A stretch of DNA of 64,000 nucleotides from assembly GCF_003590835.1 (NCBI RefSeq), contig NZ_QYUQ01000002.1:4154001-4218000 (forward strand), in the 5' to 3' direction. This document shows, piece after piece, positions 17,946 through 27,468 of this stretch (position 1 is the first letter of the stretch; each line of letters begins with the position of its first letter). A program made the position numbers and the translations under genes. Below the pieces are notes generated by a model. That model was given only the letters and a program-made list of their open reading frames with translations. It did no database searches and was not told the DNA's origin. The DNA comes from Noviherbaspirillum sedimenti (GTDB lineage Bacteria; Pseudomonadota; Gammaproteobacteria; Burkholderiales; Burkholderiaceae_D).

Positions 17946-18920
17946 ATGGCCAAATTAGGTAAAAATCACAAGAATGGCCAATTAAACATCGTGGCAAATG
18001 ATGTGATCGATTCAAGACGGCTGCTATATTTTTATCACGTTGCGAGAACTAAAAGTTTTAGCGTTGCCGCGACGGTGCTGAATGTGGCGCAGTCCGCACT
18101 GAGCAGACAGATCCAGCAGCTTGAAGCCGATCTGGATGCGACTCTGCTAGAGCGTACAGGCAGGGGGGTATCGCTGACGCAATTTGGCCAGATCGTTTAT
18201 GAACAGGCCGCAGCGATTCTCGATGAGATGTCGGCTACGGTAGCGCGTCTTCATTCGGCGCGCAGGCAACCAACGGGTCAAGTCAGTATTGCGGGTTCCT
18301 CCAGCATCATGACGGTACAGATGCCGGAAGTACTGATGCGATTCATGAAGGAATATCCTGATATTGAAATCACTGCGGTCCAGGCGACGACAGGGGATGT
18401 ATATGATTTGCTTGCGATCGGCCAGGTCGATGTGGCAATTTTATCCCTTGGATACGAGTCGCAGAAAATTGTTCAGCATAAGCTGCTGACAGAGCCGATG
18501 CTCCTGGTAGCCGCTCGCGACCATCCCATTGCGAGTCATTCTTACGTTAAGCGAGATGATTTGAGTGAGCTTGATTTAATACTCCCCGCTTCGGAAAATG
18601 GGATGCGCATTACTATTGAACGATATTGCGACGACGCCGGAGTCAAGCTTTCTCCTCATTTGAGGGTGGATAGTGTTCCTCTCATGAAATCTTTGGTTCA
18701 AGAAGGCCGCTTCTGTACCATTCTGCCACGGATGGCTGTAACGGCAGCCGAAGTGGCAAGTGGTGATTTTGCCTTGATTCCGTTCAAGCCAAAATTTACG
18801 CGAACGTTAAGCGTGGCATGCCTGAGCGAACGCGCCGAGTCTCCCATCGTTGCTGCTTTGATGCGGAAGGTGGTGGAGGTATGCCGGGAATATGGAACAG
18901 CCCAATCGCAAATCGAATAG
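17946..18920 (+). CDS. LysR-family transcriptional regulator
   Basis: This 324-residue regulator has an N-terminal helix-turn-helix RRLLYFYHVARTKSFSVAAT with AQSALSRQIQQLEADLDATLLERTG, and a C-terminal periplasmic-binding-protein-like effector domain starting near GQVSIAGSSSIMTVQMP. The ATG at 17946 has GAGG five bases upstream; earlier starts at 17904 or 17925 are possible. The N-terminus before the helix-turn-helix is unusually long at about 24 residues. Codon use is more AT-rich than in neighbouring enzymes. It follows the flavin reductase on the same strand after about 200 bases. It is the only dedicated regulator in the catabolic island, but the shared palindrome is not an obvious LysR box. 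Confidence 0.88.
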   Translation: MAKLGKNHKNGQLNIVANDVIDSRRLLYFYHVARTKSFSVAATVLNVAQSALSRQIQQLEADLDATLLERTGRGVSLTQFGQIVYEQAAAILDEMSATVARLHSARRQPTGQVSIAGSSSIMTVQMPEVLMRFMKEYPDIEITAVQATTGDVYDLLAIGQVDVAILSLGYESQKIVQHKLLTEPMLLVAARDHPIASHSYVKRDDLSELDLILPASENGMRITIERYCDDAGVKLSPHLRVDSVPLMKSLVQEGRFCTILPRMAVTAAEVASGDFALIPFKPKFTRTLSVACLSERAESPIVAALMRKVVEVCREYGTAQSQIE

Positions 18921-19421
18921 GCTTGTAGCATGCACTTGGGACGAGGTGGGTGGCTTTGACCTGCCCCCCCAATTTAGTCCGCAATCGACATATCGCCGCG
19001 AAATCCGGGCTCCCCGGATTTCTGCCAGCCTTTCCACTCCAGCATTCGGTGAAATGCTTTTTCACCCTGCCTCGCAAGAGGCAAACTCTGCATCATTCTC
19101 GTACTAACTGGGGGTGGCAGGTCATCACCCCCTAAAAATCTCTTCAGTAAATAGGGGGATCACACGCGTTAACGACGCTTCGTGAGCCAGGGCTACGCAA
19201 CCTGCGTATTTCTCGATCCTGTTCATCACTACCGCTATTGCGGCCATTTCTATCCGACTTTAATGCTGTTGCCGTGCGGCTGTAAGTTGGTTGCCGATCT
19301 AAATCCCACGTCCGATATTAAAGAGTCATCTGCATTCCAGCAGTGCGCGTGCGTAATTATTCCAACCCGCGATGTACGTACAGCCTGACGCAAATTTCTG
19401 TTCAAAAATAACGTAACTTGC
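18921..19421. other. Non-coding region between lysR and the transport operon
   Basis: I see no credible gene here. The left part contains an inverted-repeat remnant (18957-19124). The rest holds only short frames of unnatural composition. The transport-operon promoter begins at 19422. Confidence 0.6.
18957..19124. repeat. Inverted-repeat pair, possible remnant of an insertion sequence or MITE
   Basis: TGACCTGCCCCCCC (18957-18970) and GGGGGTGGCAGGTCA (19110-19124) are inverted repeats differing by one inserted base, enclosing about 140 bases with no open transposase. TGACCTGCC-type ends are reminiscent of IS3-family elements, but that is from memory. A small stem GGGGGTG/CACCCCC (19110-19116/19126-19132) overlaps the right arm. 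Confidence 0.45.
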
Positions 19422-19461
19422 TTGACTGGCGACGTATAGTTATCTAGTATAACTGTTATGC
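19422..19461 (+). promoter_or_regulatory. Promoter plus operator E for the envelope transport operon
   Basis: The -35 TTGACT (19422-19427) and -10 TAGTAT (19445-19450) are separated by 17 bp. The operator GTATAACTGTTATGC (19447-19461), one mismatch from the consensus, covers the end of the -10 and the expected transcription start. The start codon of the first gene is 106 bases downstream. Confidence 0.82.
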
Positions 19462-19567
19462 CAATAAAGAATAACGAGGGGCGCGCCAATGAATTGGCGG
19501 TTGGCGGGCGCAATGCATCACTCATATCAGGAGCAATAAAGCGCGTAATTAAATCTAGGAGGAAGAC

Positions 19568-21262
19568 GTGAAGTGCAAAAAAAGAAATACACGACAAAAA
19601 CGAAAGATCGCGGCAATCGCTGTTGCCGCATTCGGTATCGCAGGGGCTGCCGAAGCCTTTGAAATCGAAACTGGTAACCCGGATGTCGATATGCGATGGG
19701 ATAACACGGTGCGTTACAACCTGGGGGTGCGCGCCAATTCGATCGGCAATGGTGGTAACAATCCGAATTTTGACGAAGGTGAGTACAAGTTCAAACGTGG
19801 TAGCGTCGTCACCCACCGGGTAGACCTGCTGTCCGAATTCGATTTCATCTATCGCAAGGCCATGGGCTTCCGTGTAAGCGGGGCTGGCTGGTATGACCAT
19901 GCCTACCGTGATGCCGTCGCCAAGCGCAATCCGAATCTGCCCGCGACGATTGCCGGTAGCTATGTCAACGACCAGTACAGCAGCTATACCAAACGCTTCG
20001 CGAGAGGCCCATCCGGCGAAATTCTCGATGCTTTCGTGTTCGGGACAGTTAATCTCGGCGAGATGCCGCTTTCGGTCAAGGCTGGTCAACATACCGTGTA
20101 CTGGGGTGAGTCGCTGCTGCAAGCCGGCGGCCTGCATGGCGTTTCATATTCCCAGATGCCTCTCGATCTGGCGAAGGCATTTGCAACGCCGGGTATCGAG
20201 GCAAAGGAACTGTTCCTGCCACTTACCAATATATCTGCGCAGCTTCTGGCGACCAACGAACTTTCATTCGCGGCGCAGTATTTTCTGGACTGGGCGCCCA
20301 CCCGCATTCCGGAGGGCGGGACGTTTCTCGGACCTGCCGACTTCCTGATGTACGGAGCGGACAGGGTGAGCGCCGCACTGGTGAATGGTGGCGTGAGCCG
20401 GCCGAAGAAGCGGGGCGACTGGGGAGTGAACGCGCGCTGGAGGCCGGCAGCGCTCGATGGCACCGTGGGATTTTATTACCGCAATTTGACCGACAAACTG
20501 CCGTCCGTGTTTTTGACAGGGGGGCAGTACCGGGAGTATTTCGGCGAAGACATCGACCTGTTTGGCGTCAGCCTGTCCAAGCAGATCGGCGGTGCCAGTG
20601 TCGGCATGGAGTTCTCCTACCGGAAGAACATGGCGCTGAACGGCCAGACGCTGGGGGCGGTTGCACCTACCGCAACTCTGATCGGCAATACTTTCCAGGC
20701 CCGTGGTAATACTTTCCATGCCGTCCTGAATGCGATGGGCATCATTCCCCAGAACAGTCTCTTCAATTCGGCGAACTGGAATGCGGAAATGACGTTTGTC
20801 CATCTGGACAAGGTCACGGCTAACCAAGACATGTTCTATGGCCAGGGTTATGGCGTATGTAACGCCGGTAATCGGGCTGCGCTTGGCGCCCGGTACCGGG
20901 ACAAATGGGATGGCTGTTCCAGCAGGAATGCATTTGGCGTCGCGTTTAATTTTTCACCGAACTGGCTGCAAGTATATCCGGGCATCGACATGTCGATGCC
21001 GATGTCAGTTGGTTATGGCATCAAGGGCAACGCGCCTACGGCACTGGGTGGCAACCAGGGTAACGGTAGCTACAGCATCGGTCTCGGATTGGATGTGGAT
21101 GCGCGATATCGCATTGATCTGAGATATGTGGACTACTTCGGGCATTCCAAGGAAGGTCCGGGTCTGGTTCCCGGAACGACACAGGTCACCTCCGCAAACG
21201 GTTTGAGCACGAATCTGAAAGATCGCGGTTGGGTGGCTCTGACCTTGAAAGCCTCATTCTAA
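19568..21262 (+). CDS. DUF1302 outer-membrane protein
   Basis: This 564-residue protein has a basic N-terminus and a signal peptide ending near AAEAFEIE, then a beta-barrel-like pattern of alternating strands and aromatic ends finishing in LKDRGWVALTLKASF with a terminal Phe. DUF1302 proteins are found beside DUF1329, YCF48-like and MMPL genes in clusters for hydrophobic compounds such as steroids. An outer-membrane channel or receptor role is inferred from that context. GTG at 19568 follows AGGAGGAAG. It is the first gene of the operon driven by promoter E. Confidence 0.85.
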   Translation: MKCKKRNTRQKRKIAAIAVAAFGIAGAAEAFEIETGNPDVDMRWDNTVRYNLGVRANSIGNGGNNPNFDEGEYKFKRGSVVTHRVDLLSEFDFIYRKAMGFRVSGAGWYDHAYRDAVAKRNPNLPATIAGSYVNDQYSSYTKRFARGPSGEILDAFVFGTVNLGEMPLSVKAGQHTVYWGESLLQAGGLHGVSYSQMPLDLAKAFATPGIEAKELFLPLTNISAQLLATNELSFAAQYFLDWAPTRIPEGGTFLGPADFLMYGADRVSAALVNGGVSRPKKRGDWGVNARWRPAALDGTVGFYYRNLTDKLPSVFLTGGQYREYFGEDIDLFGVSLSKQIGGASVGMEFSYRKNMALNGQTLGAVAPTATLIGNTFQARGNTFHAVLNAMGIIPQNSLFNSANWNAEMTFVHLDKVTANQDMFYGQGYGVCNAGNRAALGARYRDKWDGCSSRNAFGVAFNFSPNWLQVYPGIDMSMPMSVGYGIKGNAPTALGGNQGNGSYSIGLGLDVDARYRIDLRYVDYFGHSKEGPGLVPGTTQVTSANGLSTNLKDRGWVALTLKASF

Positions 21263-21281
21263 TTTTATGGGAATACAAATC

Positions 21282-22622
21282 ATGAAAATACATAATTTTG
21301 TAATCGCAGCCATGACCCTGACGTATGGCGCCTTGGCGCATGCTGCAGTCACTGCCGAGGAAGCTGCAAAACTCGGCAAGGAATTGACCCCGGTCGGGGC
21401 CGAGCAAGCCGGCAACAAAGAGGGCACGATCCCACCCTATACCGGTGGCCTGACCGAGCTGCCGGCAAGCTTCAAGAAGGGCAGCGGAATTCGGCCTGAT
21501 CCTTTTTCCAATGAAAAGCCACAGTTCTCGATCGATGCAAAGAACATGGACAAATATGCCGACAAGCTTACTGAAGGCACCAAGGCATTGATGAAGATGC
21601 ATCCTTCTTACCGGATCGATGTCTACAAGACCCATCGTACCGCGGCATATCCGAAGTATGTTCTCGATAACACGAAACAGTGCGCGGTCAAGACCAAAAC
21701 CACGAACAACGGTTTGGCGATGGAAGGCTGCCACGCCGGAATTCCGTTCCCGATTCCGAAATCCGGCTATGAGGCCATGTGGAACCATCTGGTGCGGTAC
21801 TGGGGGCGCGCCTATTCCATGGGCTACAAGTCGACTTTTGTTGACATGTCGGGCAAGCCGACCACGACAGCCAGCGGTATCTATTACGCCAATTACCCGT
21901 ATTACGCTCAGGGCGAGACTGGCACGGATCTCTTCTGGCAGGCAAAGTCCGTGTTCAAGTCGCCTGCTCGAAAAGCGGGCGAAGCGCTGATGCTGCACGA
22001 TCCGCTGGATGCGACCATGCGCCGTGCATGGGCATACCTGCCAGGCCAGCGTCGGGTGAAGCTTGCACCTTCGATCGGCCACGATACGCCTAATCCGTCG
22101 ACCGCCGGCATCAATACTTACGACGATCACTATATTTTTATCGGATCAATGGAGCGTTTCAACTTCAAGCTGATCGGGAAAAAGGAGATGTACGTTCCCT
22201 ATAACGCTTACAAGCTTGCCTACCAGGCGAAAGGTGAGGATCTGTTCAAGCCAAATCATCTGAATCCCGATATCGTTCGTTGGGAGCTTCATCGGGTGTG
22301 GGAGGTTGAGGCTACGCTTGCCGATGGCAAGCGTCACATCTATAGCAAGCGGAAGTTTTACCTGGATGAAGATTCCTGGTCGGGATTGGCTAGCGATGAA
22401 TACGATATGCGTGGCGAGCTGTACAAAGCCGGTTTTGCCTATATGGCGCCCAGCTACGACGCGCCTGCGCCGACTGCTGAAACCCATGGCTTTTACGACC
22501 TGATTTCCCGTTCGTATTCGCTGGAAAAATGGAGTGCCGAAGCCGGCGGCTTGAATCTCACCGAGCCGATGCCGGACAGAGACTGGGCTCCCGATGCGCT
22601 GGCAGGGCAGGGTATTCGCTAG
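21282..22622 (+). CDS. DUF1329 periplasmic protein
   Basis: This 446-residue secreted protein has a signal peptide (MKIHNFVIAAMTLTYGALAHA, shown only as its 21-residue extent, positions 1-21) and the DUF1329 pattern, with IPPYTGGLTELPASFKKG near the start and FIGSMERFNFKLIGKKEMYV and SRSYSLEKWSAEAGG later. DUF1329 proteins have a LolA/LolB-like lipid-binding fold by family description and always travel with DUF1302. A periplasmic carrier of a hydrophobic substrate is inferred. The ATG at 21282 is preferred over 21267 because the signal peptide then starts correctly. It lies 19 bases after the DUF1302 stop. Confidence 0.85.
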   Translation: MKIHNFVIAAMTLTYGALAHAAVTAEEAAKLGKELTPVGAEQAGNKEGTIPPYTGGLTELPASFKKGSGIRPDPFSNEKPQFSIDAKNMDKYADKLTEGTKALMKMHPSYRIDVYKTHRTAAYPKYVLDNTKQCAVKTKTTNNGLAMEGCHAGIPFPIPKSGYEAMWNHLVRYWGRAYSMGYKSTFVDMSGKPTTTASGIYYANYPYYAQGETGTDLFWQAKSVFKSPARKAGEALMLHDPLDATMRRAWAYLPGQRRVKLAPSIGHDTPNPSTAGINTYDDHYIFIGSMERFNFKLIGKKEMYVPYNAYKLAYQAKGEDLFKPNHLNPDIVRWELHRVWEVEATLADGKRHIYSKRKFYLDEDSWSGLASDEYDMRGELYKAGFAYMAPSYDAPAPTAETHGFYDLISRSYSLEKWSAEAGGLNLTEPMPDRDWAPDALAGQGIR

Positions 22623-22635
22623 CAATGGGATGAAT

Positions 22636-22667
22636 GGATAGCGGCAGCGCGCGCGCCGCCGCTATCC
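22636..22667 (+). other. Intercistronic stem-loop in the transport operon
   Basis: A perfect 10-bp stem GGATAGCGGC (22636-22645) / GCCGCTATCC (22658-22667) with a GC-rich 12-base loop lies between the DUF1329 and YCF48-like genes. There is no U-tract, so it may stabilise the upstream mRNA or reduce read-through. Confidence 0.6.
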
Positions 22668-22709
22668 GCGCAAGACTGGAGTTTTAACGGTAAGCGAGGC
22701 GACCGGATA

Positions 22710-23786
22710 ATGAACGCAATGAGAAGAATGAGTGTGGGTGCGCGAGCATGGGCATCGGCTGGGACAGTGGCGCTGGCCTTGGCTGCGACATCATGCTGGG
22801 CGTTTCAGGATCCCCTGGATACGCCGGCAATGAAAAGCCCGTTGGCATCGAAAAGCTTGCTGAATGGCGTTGCCCAGGCAGGCAAACGACTGATCGCGGT
22901 AGGAAAACGCGGCCATATTTTATATTCAAGCGATTCCGGAAAAACCTGGCAGCAGGCCAATGTGCCGGTCAGCTCCGATTTGACCGCGGTGCATTTTGCC
23001 TCGCCCTTGAAGGGATGGGCGGTCGGTCATGACGGCGTCGTGCTGAAAACCGAAGATGGCGGTAGCACATGGGTCAAGCAGCTCGACGGCAGGGAGATCG
23101 GCAAGATCATGACCGATTACTATGCCCAGCGCAGCACCGGACCGCATAACAATGCGGCACTGCAGGAACAGGCCAGTCGCTTTGCCGAAGAGGGAGCGGA
23201 CAAGCCATTTCTCGGCGTCTGGTTTGAAAACGACATGGTGGGCTATGTTGTAGGCGCCTTTGGCATGATTTTCCGTACGGAAGATGGGGGCAAACGCTGG
23301 ACGCCATGGTTCGAGCGTACGGAAAATCCGGACTACCGTCATTTCATGGCGATTGCCTCGGTTGGCGATGCTCTTTATCTCGCTGGGGAGCAGGGCATGG
23401 TGCTTCGCCTCGACAAGGTGGCGCAGCGGTTCCGTGCAGTGCCGGTCGATTACAACGGCACGTTTTTTACTATCGCAGGCCGAAACGGAAATGTGCTGGT
23501 ATCGGGATTGCGTGGTGCGCTGTTCCGCAGCGAGAACGGCGGCGTCAGTTGGGAAAAAGTCAAGACGGATGTGGCCGGCGCAATCACCGGTGCATCCTCC
23601 ACTGAAGATGGGCGCATCGCCCTCGTCAGCCAGGCTGGGGATGTATTGCTTTCCGCGGATGACGGCAAGACATTCATCACGCAGCCGGGTTCGCGCGGCG
23701 TTCCCGCCAGTGCAGTAACGTCAGCCGACTTGCGGTCCCTAGTGATGGTGGGTGCGCGCGGCGCCCATATCCATCAGCTTAAATGA
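22710..23786 (+). CDS. YCF48/HCF136-like beta-propeller protein, exported
   Basis: This 358-residue protein has a signal peptide ending near SCWAFQ and repeated BNR-type motifs, including SSDSGKTWQQ, TEDGGSTWVKQ, TEDGGKRWTPW, SENGGVSWEK and SADDGKTF, which form a beta-propeller as in photosystem II assembly factor YCF48. In non-phototrophs this family accompanies DUF1302, DUF1329 and MMPL genes. A periplasmic assembly or coupling part for the MMPL transporter is inferred. The next gene starts 13 bases after its stop. Confidence 0.85.
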   Translation: MNAMRRMSVGARAWASAGTVALALAATSCWAFQDPLDTPAMKSPLASKSLLNGVAQAGKRLIAVGKRGHILYSSDSGKTWQQANVPVSSDLTAVHFASPLKGWAVGHDGVVLKTEDGGSTWVKQLDGREIGKIMTDYYAQRSTGPHNNAALQEQASRFAEEGADKPFLGVWFENDMVGYVVGAFGMIFRTEDGGKRWTPWFERTENPDYRHFMAIASVGDALYLAGEQGMVLRLDKVAQRFRAVPVDYNGTFFTIAGRNGNVLVSGLRGALFRSENGGVSWEKVKTDVAGAITGASSTEDGRIALVSQAGDVLLSADDGKTFITQPGSRGVPASAVTSADLRSLVMVGARGAHIHQLK

Positions 23787-23799
23787 AAGAGAAATAGCC

Positions 23800-26244
23800 A
23801 TGAGCGTTGGAACTGACAACCTGGACATGATGCCGGTCATTGCGAACTTGAAGGATTTCGATTCCAAGTCCGGCAACTGGCTGGAGCGACTGGTTTTTAA
23901 TCATCGGGGATTGACGATCCTGCTCTGCGCGATTGTCACCGTTGTTCTCGGATATTTTCTTGCGACAAAATTCGTGCTCAACGCGAGTTTCGAGAAAATG
24001 ATTCCGCAAGGCCACCCGTACATCAAGAATTATCTCGACAATCGAGAGCAGCTGAGCGGTCTCGGTAATGCGCTTCGTGTGGTAGTCGAGAACACGGATG
24101 GCGATATTTACGACCCCAAGTATCTGGCGACACTCAAGCAGATCAGCGATGACCTGATTCTGACCCCGGGCGTGGACCGGGCGTGGGTCAAGTCGCTCTG
24201 GACACCAAGCGTAAGGTGGCTGGAAGTCACTGAAGAGGGTTGGCAGGGCGGTCCGGTCATGTCGGAAAAATATGATGGGACAGCGAAAGGCGTCGAGCAT
24301 TTGCGCGTCAATATTGCCCGTTCCGGCGTAGCGCAGAATCTGGTGGCGTCCAATCACAAATCGAGCATGATTTTCGTTCCTTTGCTCGAAAAGGATCCCA
24401 AAACCTCGGCACCGCTGGATTACCGGGCCCTGTCGCATGCCCTGGAAAAGGACATTCGCGCCAAATACGAAAAAGACAGCGTCAAGATCCACATCATCGG
24501 GTTCGCCAAGCTCGTGGGCGACCTGATGGACGGGCTGATGCAGATGATCACGTACTTTGGTGCCGCAGCGCTGATTGCGATAGGCATTATCTTTCTATAT
24601 ACACGCTGCGTGCGCAGCACTTTGCTGGTGGTAAGCTGCTCCATTGTCGCCGTCCTCTGGCAACTGGGTCTGGTATCGGTGCTCGGCTACGAAATCGATC
24701 CGTTTTCCGTACTGGTGCCTTTCCTTGTATTCGCAATCGGCGTGTCGCATGGCGCCCAGAAAATGAACGGCATCATGCAGGACGTGGGCCGTGGAACGCA
24801 TAGATTGGTCGCAGCCCGCTACACTTTCCGGCGTCTGTTTCTTGCCGGGCTGACTGCATTGCTTGCGGATGCCGTGGGTTTTGCTGTGCTGATGGTGATC
24901 GACATTCCCGTCATCCAGGACCTTGCCATTTCCGCCAGCATCGGCGTGGCAGTTCTCATTTTTACCAATTTGTTGTTGCTGCCGGTATTGCTGTCCTACG
25001 TGGGGGTAAGCCCGAAGGCGGCGGAGCGCAGCATGCGCGTCGAGAATGAAGAATTCCAGGGTAAGGGATTCAGCCGGATGTGGTCTTTCCTCGACCGCTT
25101 CACGGAGCGGCGCTGGGCGCTGCCAGCCGTGGTGCTGGCGTTCGCGGTAGGGGGCATCGGTTTTGCGGAAAGCCTCAAGATCAAGGTAGGTGACCTTGAT
25201 CCGGGCGCGCCCGAGCTGCGGGCCGATTCCCGCTATAACCGTGACAATGCGTTCATTACCGAGAACTACGCCTTGTCCAGCGATCAATTCGCGGTGATCG
25301 TGAAGACCCCGCGCGACGCCTGCCTCAGTTATGAAACGCTGGTCGAGGCAGATCGCCTTGGCTGGCACCTGCGCCAGGTGCCGGGCGTGCAAACCACCGT
25401 TTCTCTGGCAGACACCGTCGGCCTGGCGATTTCCGGCACCTATGATGGCAGCTCCAAGTGGAATACCATCAGCCGCAACCAGCAGACGATCAACTTTGCC
25501 GGCGATCGCACCCTGACCGACAATCCAGATCTCGCGAACAGGGATTGTTCGGTCATGCCGGTCATTGCCTACCTGACTGACCACAAGGCCGAAACCCTGG
25601 AACGGGTCGTCAAGGCTGCGGAGACCTTCGCCTCGACGCACAACACGAAAGACCGTCAGTTCCTGCTGGCTGCGGGAAGTTCCGGCATCGAGGCTGCGAC
25701 CAATGTCGTCGTCAAGGATGCCAGCCGGACGATGCTGTTCTATGTGTATGCCGCGGTGATTGCACTCTGTTTTGTCACATTCCGCAGCTGGCGGGCGGTA
25801 CTGGTCGCCGTCATTCCGCTGGTCATGACCTCCATCCTTTGTGAAGTGCTGATGATCCATCTTGGCATGGGCATCAAGGTCGCCACGTTGCCGGTCATCG
25901 CGCTGGGCGTGGGCATTGGCGTGGATTACGCGCTGTACTTGCTGTCGGTGCAGCTGGCTTACCAGCGCAAAGGCATGAGTCTGACCGATGCTTACCGGAA
26001 ATCAGTACAGTTCACCGGTAGAATCGTCGGCCTGGTTGGTTTGACACTGGGTGCGGGGGTTGTGACCTGGGCTTGGTCGCCCATCAAGTTCCAGGCTGAC
26101 ATGGGCATTCTGCTGACATTCATGTTTGTCCTGAACATGCTGGGTGCGCTGATACTGATTCCAGCCCTGTCCTATTTCTTGCTCAATCCAAAACCAGCCA
26201 TCAAACCTGTTCTGGCAAAAAATCCGGCAAGGAGCTTCGCATGA
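23800..26244 (+). CDS. MMPL/RND-superfamily transporter
   Basis: This 814-residue inner-membrane transporter begins its first membrane segment at GLTILLCAIVTVVLGYFLAT (about residues 42-61). It has two groups of about five later membrane segments, each preceded by a large periplasmic loop, and typical segments FGAAALIAIGIIFLYTRCVR and ALGVGIGVDYALYLLSVQLA. This is the hydrophobe/lipid transporter (MMPL, PF03176-like) layout. It probably moves the hydrophobic substrate or product together with the three upstream envelope proteins. The ATG at 23800 is chosen because the longer frame overlaps the YCF48 gene. Its stop overlaps the epoxide hydrolase start by ATGA. Confidence 0.88.
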   Translation: MSVGTDNLDMMPVIANLKDFDSKSGNWLERLVFNHRGLTILLCAIVTVVLGYFLATKFVLNASFEKMIPQGHPYIKNYLDNREQLSGLGNALRVVVENTDGDIYDPKYLATLKQISDDLILTPGVDRAWVKSLWTPSVRWLEVTEEGWQGGPVMSEKYDGTAKGVEHLRVNIARSGVAQNLVASNHKSSMIFVPLLEKDPKTSAPLDYRALSHALEKDIRAKYEKDSVKIHIIGFAKLVGDLMDGLMQMITYFGAAALIAIGIIFLYTRCVRSTLLVVSCSIVAVLWQLGLVSVLGYEIDPFSVLVPFLVFAIGVSHGAQKMNGIMQDVGRGTHRLVAARYTFRRLFLAGLTALLADAVGFAVLMVIDIPVIQDLAISASIGVAVLIFTNLLLLPVLLSYVGVSPKAAERSMRVENEEFQGKGFSRMWSFLDRFTERRWALPAVVLAFAVGGIGFAESLKIKVGDLDPGAPELRADSRYNRDNAFITENYALSSDQFAVIVKTPRDACLSYETLVEADRLGWHLRQVPGVQTTVSLADTVGLAISGTYDGSSKWNTISRNQQTINFAGDRTLTDNPDLANRDCSVMPVIAYLTDHKAETLERVVKAAETFASTHNTKDRQFLLAAGSSGIEAATNVVVKDASRTMLFYVYAAVIALCFVTFRSWRAVLVAVIPLVMTSILCEVLMIHLGMGIKVATLPVIALGVGIGVDYALYLLSVQLAYQRKGMSLTDAYRKSVQFTGRIVGLVGLTLGAGVVTWAWSPIKFQADMGILLTFMFVLNMLGALILIPALSYFLLNPKPAIKPVLAKNPARSFA

Positions 26245-27404
26245 GCCTGATCGAACCATTTTCCGTCAATGTCCCGGACGCGGTCCTCGCCGACCTGAAG
26301 GAGCGACTGGCGCGCACGCGCTTTCCCGATGATCCCGGCAATGATGGCTGGCGCTATGGCACCAATGGCGCCTATCTGAAGCAGCTGCGCGATTACTGGC
26401 TGAACGACTACGACTGGCGCGCCAGGGAGCGCGAAATCAACGAGTTTGCCCATTTCAAAACGACGATCGACGGCAATCCGCTGCATTTCATTCATGAACG
26501 GGGCAAAGGTCCGAATCCGACACCGATCATCCTCAATCACGGCTGGCCATGGACATTCTGGGACATGCGCAAGCTGATCAAGCCGCTGACCGATCCGGTC
26601 GCTTTCGGCGGCAAACCCGAGGACTCGTTCGATGTGATCGTGCCCTCGCTTCCGGGGTTCGGATTCTCGACGCCGCTCGCGAATACCGGCATCAATTTTT
26701 GGCGAACCGCGGACCTGTGGGCCAAGTTGATGACTCGGCTCGGTTACGATCGTTTCGCATCCTTTGGCAGCGACTGGGGCGCTTTTGTCACAACCCAGCT
26801 CGGCCATAAATATGCTGACAGGATGATCGGTATTCATCTCACGCTTGCGTTGCCCCTGAACGTATTCATGGCGCCGCTGCCTGGCCCGGAGCTTTACGGG
26901 CCAGGCGAGGAGGACTGGCACGCGCGCACTGCACGCTTCTTTCAGGCGCAAAGCGGCTATTCTGCGATCCAGGCGACGCAGCCGCAGACCCTGGCATACG
27001 GACTGAACGATTCGCCCATGGCCCAGTGCGCCTGGATCCTCGAGAAGCGGCGAGCCTGGAGTGACTGCGAAGGTAACGTGGAAAACGTTTTCAGCCGCGA
27101 CGATCTGCTGACGACGATGATGATCTACTGGGTTACCCAGAGCGGCGGCAGTTCCGCCCGCTTTTATTACGAACACGTTCACCATCCCTGGCAGCCGTCT
27201 CATGTTCGGGAACGAGTTGTCGATGCGCCGACAAGCATTTCGATCTTCGATCGGGATATTACGCTGCTGCCGCGTAAGTGGGCGGAGAGTTACTACAACC
27301 TCAAGCGGTGGACAACCCATCCCAGGGGCGGACATTTTGCGGCGGCCGAGCAACCGGCAATCGTGATTGATGAGCTGCGCAGCGCATTCCGCAAGGCGGC
27401 ATGA
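26241..27404 (+). CDS. Epoxide hydrolase, microsomal type (EHN domain)
   Basis: This 387-residue alpha/beta hydrolase has the N-terminal EHN domain (VPDAVLADLKERLARTRFPD), the oxyanion motif HGWPWTFWDM, the nucleophile aspartate in SFGSDWGAF (about residue 177) and the late histidine in PRGGHFAAAEQP. It adds water to an epoxide to give a diol. It is translationally coupled to the MMPL gene, so it belongs to the same operon. Whether the natural substrate is an epoxide or another ester-like compound is not shown; family members without proven epoxide activity exist. All catalytic residues that I can locate are present. Confidence 0.88.
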   Translation: MSLIEPFSVNVPDAVLADLKERLARTRFPDDPGNDGWRYGTNGAYLKQLRDYWLNDYDWRAREREINEFAHFKTTIDGNPLHFIHERGKGPNPTPIILNHGWPWTFWDMRKLIKPLTDPVAFGGKPEDSFDVIVPSLPGFGFSTPLANTGINFWRTADLWAKLMTRLGYDRFASFGSDWGAFVTTQLGHKYADRMIGIHLTLALPLNVFMAPLPGPELYGPGEEDWHARTARFFQAQSGYSAIQATQPQTLAYGLNDSPMAQCAWILEKRRAWSDCEGNVENVFSRDDLLTTMMIYWVTQSGGSSARFYYEHVHHPWQPSHVRERVVDAPTSISIFDRDITLLPRKWAESYYNLKRWTTHPRGGHFAAAEQPAIVIDELRSAFRKAA

Positions 27405-27468
27405 CGATCATCGATCAGGCAGGTTCATGAATGCGTGCCTGAATTAATTAATCCTTAGAGGAATGCTG

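Noticed and set aside
17946..18920. LysR protein as the obvious regulator that binds the six palindromes
   Set aside because: The palindrome has T-N7-A rather than T-N11-A spacing, and no copy lies before lysR itself. It cannot be excluded but was not claimed.
19182..19388. 68-codon frame upstream of the transport operon
   Set aside because: It has no ribosome-binding site and an unnatural composition and ends just before the promoter.
24595..25860. Open frame of 421 codons on the minus strand
   Set aside because: It is antisense to the MMPL transporter and has a low-complexity His/Gln/Arg composition.
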